Assembly: GCA_902519945.1 (NCBI GenBank)
Contig: CABYLY010000001.1
Location: 1-64,000, forward strand
Direction of reading: 5' to 3'
Length of the DNA stretch: 64,000 nucleotides
Origin: an uncultured Pelagibacteraceae bacterium
GTDB lineage: Bacteria; Pseudomonadota; Alphaproteobacteria; Pelagibacterales; Pelagibacteraceae
The translations under genes and the position numbers were made by a program. The notes beneath the pieces were generated by a model. It had not been told where the DNA came from and ran no database searches. It saw only the letters and a list, made by a program, of their open reading frames with translations. Shown here piece by piece: positions 60,078 through 64,000 of the stretch (within the stretch, counting starts at the first letter, position 1; the number at the start of each line of letters is the position of its first letter).

Positions 60078-61160
60078 TTAACCACATTGAGCTTTATGTA
60101 GAAGATAATGATCTAACAAAACACACGATAGCATTGCTTCACCTACTGGCACAGCTCTAATACCAACACATGGATCATGTCTACCTTTTACTGATATACT
60201 TGTATTCTTTCCAAACTTATTAATTGTTTTTCTACTTTTCAAAATTGAAGAAGTCGGCTTTACGGCAAAAGAAACAATTATTTCTTGACCTGAAGAAATA
60301 CCTCCCAGAATACCTCCTGCATTATTAGACTTAAATTTTGTTTTTTTTCTATTTTGAGAAATCTCATCTGAATTTTCTTCACCTGACAATTGAGCTGAGT
60401 TCATTCCTGAGCCAATATTAACTCCTTTTACAGCATTTATACTCATCATAGCTGAAGCTATGTCAGAATCTAATTTTGAGTATATAGGTGCACCTAACCC
60501 TGCAGGAACACCATTAGCTCTTACCTCGATTATTGCCCCACATGACGAGCCTGCTTTTCTAATACTTAATAAGTATTTTTCCCAAATTTTTAACATTGAT
60601 TTATCTGGGCAAAAAAATGGGTTTTTAGAAATTATCTTATCATCCCATTTATTTGTATCACATCCTAGTATTCCAAGCTGGGTCACTGCTCCAGAGATTT
60701 TAAATTTTTTTCCTAATTTATTTTCTAAAACTTTTTTTGCCACAGCGCCAGCTGCAACTCTTGCGGCTGTTTCTCTGGCAGACGATCTACCACCACCTCT
60801 GTAGTCTCTTATTCCATATTTCTTAAAATATGTGAAATCAGCATGTCCCGGTCTAAATTTATCTTTAATATCATTATAATCCTTTGAACGCATATCTTCA
60901 TTGTAAATTATTAATGATATTGGGGTCCCTGTCGTTTTTCCTTCAAAAACTCCTGAAAGAATTTGAACCTTATCACTCTCCTTTCTTTGAGTGGTAAATT
61001 TAGATTGGCCAGGTTTTCGTTTATTTAATTCTTTTTGAATATCGGCTTCTTTTAATGATATTAATGGTGGACAACCGTCAATAATACACCCAATAGCTGG
61101 ACCATGGGACTCTCCCCAAGTTGTGAAGCGAAAAGTCTTTCCAAAAGTATTAAATGACAT
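60078..61160 (-). CDS. aroC: Chorismate synthase
   Basis: A 360-aa enzyme. [17 protein letters not shown] at the N-terminus, [29 protein letters not shown], and [17 protein letters not shown] correspond to the FMN and substrate sites. It makes chorismate from EPSP. It is convergent with dxs (4 nt between stops) and divergent from pdxH with only 33 nt between starts. Confidence 0.97.
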   Translation of the reverse strand: MSFNTFGKTFRFTTWGESHGPAIGCIIDGCPPLISLKEADIQKELNKRKPGQSKFTTQRKESDKVQILSGVFEGKTTGTPISLIIYNEDMRSKDYNDIKDKFRPGHADFTYFKKYGIRDYRGGGRSSARETAARVAAGAVAKKVLENKLGKKFKISGAVTQLGILGCDTNKWDDKIISKNPFFCPDKSMLKIWEKYLLSIRKAGSSCGAIIEVRANGVPAGLGAPIYSKLDSDIASAMMSINAVKGVNIGSGMNSAQLSGEENSDEISQNRKKTKFKSNNAGGILGGISSGQEIIVSFAVKPTSSILKSRKTINKFGKNTSISVKGRHDPCVGIRAVPVGEAMLSCVLLDHYLLHKAQCG

Positions 61161-61193
61161 TATTTATATTGTATAGATTATTTTGTTTAAATT

Positions 61194-61820
61194 ATGAATC
61201 AAAAAAATTCACTAGGGCTAAATAAATGCTTTTTAGATCTAGATAACCCTTTTGAACTATTTAAAAAATGGTTTGAGGAGGCAAAAAAAAAAGAAATTAA
61301 CGATCCAAATGCTTTAGCACTTGGTACCGCAAATAAAGAGGGCATTCCCTCAGTACGAATGGTTTTATTAAAAGGTCATAGTGAAAATGGATTTGTTTTT
61401 TATACAAATTTAAATAGTCAGAAAGGAAATGAAATTAAAGAAAACCCAAATGCTACGATGTGCTTTCACTGGAAAAGTCTACTAAGACAAATTAGAATAG
61501 TTGGAAAATTGAAACAAGTAGACGATCAAACCGCTGATGAGTATTATAATTCAAGAGCATATGATAGCAGAATAGGTGCTTGGGCTTCAAAACAAAGTAG
61601 CATTCTACAAAATAGAGATGAACTTTTAAATGCATTAGAGAACTATAAAAAAAAATATAATGACAAGGATAATGTACCTAGGCCACGTCACTGGTCAGGC
61701 TGGAATTTGGCACCATCCACAATTGAATTTTGGTTAGATGGAGATAATAGAATTCATGAGAGGCTAAAGTATTCTTTAGATAAAGATGGTCGTTGGACAA
61801 AAAATCTTCTAAGTCCCTAA
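61194..61820 (+). CDS. pdxH: Pyridoxamine 5'-phosphate oxidase
   Basis: A 208-aa flavoenzyme. NALALGTANKEGIPSVRMVLLKGH binds FMN, GFVFYTNLNSQKGNEI follows, and the C-terminal PRPRHWSGWNLAPSTIEFW carries substrate-binding residues. It makes pyridoxal 5'-phosphate using oxygen. Length is normal. Its end overlaps the convergent polyprenyl synthase by 4 nt. Confidence 0.96.
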   Translation: MNQKNSLGLNKCFLDLDNPFELFKKWFEEAKKKEINDPNALALGTANKEGIPSVRMVLLKGHSENGFVFYTNLNSQKGNEIKENPNATMCFHWKSLLRQIRIVGKLKQVDDQTADEYYNSRAYDSRIGAWASKQSSILQNRDELLNALENYKKKYNDKDNVPRPRHWSGWNLAPSTIEFWLDGDNRIHERLKYSLDKDGRWTKNLLSP

Positions 61821-62830
61821 AAGTCTCTAGACAAGCTAAATGAAGTTAAATTTTCTAAAATATTTCTTTCATTACAATCTTTAAAGATTGATAATGAATT
61901 TGATGCTAAATTTATATAATGATTTGCTTTTTGATAACATCCCTTAATAATTTCATACTGTTTTATTAAAGACAATGTATAATTAAAATCATTTTCATCT
62001 CTACTATCTTTTAAAAAAATATTTTTTAGTTTTTCTTTTTCTTTTAAGTTTGCTTTTTGAAATAACAAGATTATCGGCAGAGTGATTTTCCCTTCATAAA
62101 AATCTTTCCCAATTTTTTTTCCAAAAAATTTTGTTCCAGAGTTATAATCTAAAGTATCATCAGCTATTTGGAACGTTAAACCCAAATTCCTTCCATAAAA
62201 TTCTAAAGCTTCCTTTTTCTTTGTTGTCATGTCTGACAAAATTGCACCAACTTTGGTAGCTGCAGCAAATAATTCAGCAGTTTTTGCAGAGATTATTCTT
62301 AAATAAGTTTCCTCTAACATATCTACCTCACCTCTATGCTGTAATTGTAGAACTTCACCTTGGACAATTTTAGAGGAAGTTGAAGATAATAATTTTAAGA
62401 CCTCAATATTTCCATCATCTACCATCATTTCAAAACATCTACTAAGCAAATAATCGCCAACTAAAACAGAGGAATGGTTATCCCAAACTTTATTTAAAGT
62501 TTTTCTTCCCCTTCTGATAGATCCATTATCAATTACATCATCATGCATCAAAGTTGCTGAGTGAATAAGTTCTACACAAGCAGCTAAATTTATATCTCTG
62601 GTTCCTTTTGCATATCCACATAATTTTGAAGAACCTAGAGTTAGTAAAGCTCTCAATCTTTTTCCACCAGTACCAAGGTGATAATTTGTCATTTTCTGAA
62701 CTAAGTCTACATTGCTCTCTAATTTAGAGTTTATTTTTTCTTCAACTAAAATTAATCTATCTTCAACAGAATTTTTAAGTTGAAAATACGAATTGTTAAT
62801 TTTATTTTTTAACTGAATTACACTTCCCAT
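61817..62830 (-). CDS. ispB: Long-chain polyprenyl diphosphate synthase (quinone side chain)
   Basis: A 337-aa protein with YHLGTGGKRLRALLTL, the first aspartate motif HDDVIDNGSIRRG (DDxxD) and the second ADDTLDY. The DDxxD form without the two extra residues is that of long-chain synthases such as octaprenyl or decaprenyl synthase. It uses farnesyl diphosphate from IspA to build the ubiquinone tail. Chain length cannot be read from sequence with certainty. Confidence 0.92.
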   Translation of the reverse strand: MGSVIQLKNKINNSYFQLKNSVEDRLILVEEKINSKLESNVDLVQKMTNYHLGTGGKRLRALLTLGSSKLCGYAKGTRDINLAACVELIHSATLMHDDVIDNGSIRRGRKTLNKVWDNHSSVLVGDYLLSRCFEMMVDDGNIEVLKLLSSTSSKIVQGEVLQLQHRGEVDMLEETYLRIISAKTAELFAAATKVGAILSDMTTKKKEALEFYGRNLGLTFQIADDTLDYNSGTKFFGKKIGKDFYEGKITLPIILLFQKANLKEKEKLKNIFLKDSRDENDFNYTLSLIKQYEIIKGCYQKANHYINLASNSLSIFKDCNERNILENLTSFSLSRDF

Positions 62831-62875
62831 TTAAAGTGCAAATTAGTATAAAAAGTTTCTTTTGACACTTATCAA

Positions 62876-62903
62876 TTGACGCACCTAAATCTTCAATTAT
62901 AAG
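62876..62903 (+). promoter_or_regulatory. Sigma70-like promoter for the S49 peptidase gene
   Basis: TTGACG (62876-62881) and TATAAG (62898-62903) with a 16-bp spacer lie in the 113-bp divergent gap between ispB and the peptidase gene, about 40 nt upstream of its ATG. A second TTGACA lies at 62862-62867. Motif call only. Confidence 0.45.
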
Positions 62904-62943
62904 GTGTCTTTATATTCATATAAAAATTCTGTAAAGATTTAGT

Positions 62944-63750
62944 ATGTTCTCTTTTTTAAAAAAGAAAAAAATAGTTCCCCATATTAAGTTAAGTGGCATC
63001 ATTGGCAATGTAGGGAAATTTAAACAAGGCTTAGATTTGTCTAGTCAAGAGGAGATTATCTCTAAAGCTTTTTTGGTAAAAAAAGCTCCATGTGTGGCAA
63101 TAACGATAAATTCACCAGGAGGATCACCAGTTCAATCACATTTAATTCATGATTTTATAAAACAACAAGCAAAAAAAAATAAGAAAAAAGTGATAGTTTT
63201 TGCAGAAGATGTAGCAGCGTCTGGAGGTTATTTAATTGCATGTGCGGGAGATGAAATATTTGCAAATTCTAGCTCAATTATAGGATCAATAGGTGTAATT
63301 TATTCTTCATTTGGTTTTACAGAATTGATAAAAAAAATTGGGGTTGAAAGAAGAATTCATACAGCTGGAAAAAACAAAAGTACTCTAGATCCTTTTCAAG
63401 AGGAAAAAAAAGAAGATATCGAAAGATTAAAAAGTATTCAGCTAGACTTACATAAAAACTTTATAGATGTTGTTGAAAAAAGCAGAGGTTCAAAATTAAA
63501 GAAATCGGAAATAGAATTATTTTCTGGTGAGTTTTGGTCTGGTACTAAAGCTATGGATCTTGGTTTGATTGATGGAATAGGTAACGCAAATCAAATTTTG
63601 AGAGAAAAATTTGGAGAGGATATAGTTATCAAAAAATTTGAAAAAGCTAAAAGTTGGTTAAGTAGAAAACTATCATCGTCAACTGAACAAATCGATCAAT
63701 TTGCAAATATATTAGATGAAAAATCTGTTTGGCAGAAATATGGTCTCTAA
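62944..63750 (+). CDS. S49 family serine peptidase (SppA/SohB-like)
   Basis: A 268-aa protein of the short S49 type. [11 protein letters not shown] and [19 protein letters not shown] surround the nucleophile Ser93; the general base is likely Lys145 in [11 protein letters not shown]. The family cuts signal-peptide remnants or other membrane peptides. No clear N-terminal membrane anchor is present, so it may be peripheral to the inner membrane. The glyQ ATG lies 11 nt before its end. Confidence 0.9.
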   Translation: MFSFLKKKKIVPHIKLSGIIGNVGKFKQGLDLSSQEEIISKAFLVKKAPCVAITINSPGGSPVQSHLIHDFIKQQAKKNKKKVIVFAEDVAASGGYLIACAGDEIFANSSSIIGSIGVIYSSFGFTELIKKIGVERRIHTAGKNKSTLDPFQEEKKEDIERLKSIQLDLHKNFIDVVEKSRGSKLKKSEIELFSGEFWSGTKAMDLGLIDGIGNANQILREKFGEDIVIKKFEKAKSWLSRKLSSSTEQIDQFANILDEKSVWQKYGL

Positions 63751-64000
63751 AAAAATTCAAAAAAAACCTAAATTTCAAACTTTTCAAGATACAATTTTAA
63801 ATTTACAAAAGTTCTGGAGTAAACATGGTTGTGTTATTTTACAGCCTTATGATATGGAGGTTGGAGCTGGAACATTTCACCCAGCTACTACTCTGAGATC
63901 TCTTGGACCTAAACCATGGAAAGCAGCTTACGTTCAACCTTCCAGAAGACCAACAGATGGTAGGTATGGTGATAATCCGAATAGACTTCAGCATTATTAT
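63740..64000 (+). CDS. glyQ: Glycyl-tRNA synthetase alpha subunit, 3' end missing
   Basis: The first 87 codons are visible and run off the right edge. [42 protein letters not shown] and [19 protein letters not shown] are the invariant N-terminal blocks of the alpha subunit of the alpha2-beta2 enzyme. It charges tRNA-Gly. The ATG overlaps the peptidase gene by 11 nt, which supports a single transcript. Confidence 0.97.
   Translation, partial: MVSKKIQKKPKFQTFQDTILNLQKFWSKHGCVILQPYDMEVGAGTFHPATTLRSLGPKPWKAAYVQPSRRPTDGRYGDNPNRLQHYY

Overview
This window is chromosomal DNA from a very AT-rich alphaproteobacterium with a streamlined genome. It is most likely a SAR11 (Pelagibacterales) member. The evidence is the low GC, genes that abut or overlap by 1-40 nt, almost no intergenic space, and alphaproteobacterial gene orders (aa3-oxidase subunit IV/pntAA-pntAB-pntB; tkt-gap-pgk-fba; trcR; zapA-fau; yebC-ruvC-tolQRAB-pal-cpoB-tilS-ftsH-folP-glmM; xseB-ispA-dxs). 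A 5S rRNA gene stands alone at the edge of a surface-polysaccharide island. This is the known SAR11 arrangement in which a hypervariable region lies between 16S-23S and 5S. The organism assignment is inference; no 16S is in view.

Region 1 (1-24642) is a surface glycan island. Sixteen plus-strand genes (1-18487) encode at least six glycosyltransferases (one a double-domain fusion), NDP-sugar enzymes (UDP-glucuronate 4-epimerase, RmlB-like and RmlD-like SDRs, TviB-like dehydrogenase), an MraY/WecA-type initiating transferase, a PglK/MsbA-type ABC flippase candidate, an EpsG-type and a Wzy/WaaL-type polymerase or ligase, and methyltransferases. A four-gene minus-strand block (18476-21654) carries a methyltransferase-like protein, an SDR, an FAD oxidoreductase and a Wzz-like chain-length protein. 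Plus-strand fcl, gmd and a GalE-like epimerase follow. Together these make nucleotide sugars (including GDP-fucose), assemble a lipid-linked repeat unit, flip it and polymerise it.

Region 2 (24648-28578) starts with the isolated 5S rRNA and its own sigma70-like promoter. It continues with rpmJ, a 36-aa cytochrome oxidase subunit IV gene, the proton-translocating transhydrogenase pntAA/AB/B and a transaldolase.

Region 3 (28581-36792, minus strand) reads tkt-gap-pgk-fba-thiE-efp-suhB-rpmE-trcR-rpsU-tRNA-fMet. It combines central carbon metabolism with translation. rpsU appears to start at an ATT codon, and the neighbouring initiator tRNA lacks one of the three canonical G-C pairs.

Region 4 (36847-52573, plus strand) holds division and housekeeping genes: zapA, fau, ymdB-like, yebC, a phage-type RuvC-like nuclease, the Tol-Pal envelope complex, tilS, ftsH, folP, glmM, thiD and purA. 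ruvA, ruvB and ybgC are absent from their usual place before tolQ.

Region 5 (52570-64000) holds rpoH, rluD, tRNA-Arg(TCG), an ABC-2 exporter, tsaC/Sua5, xseB-ispA-dxs, aroC, pdxH, a long-chain polyprenyl synthase, an S49 peptidase and the start of glyQ, which runs off the right edge. There is no gene-free stretch longer than about 115 bases.
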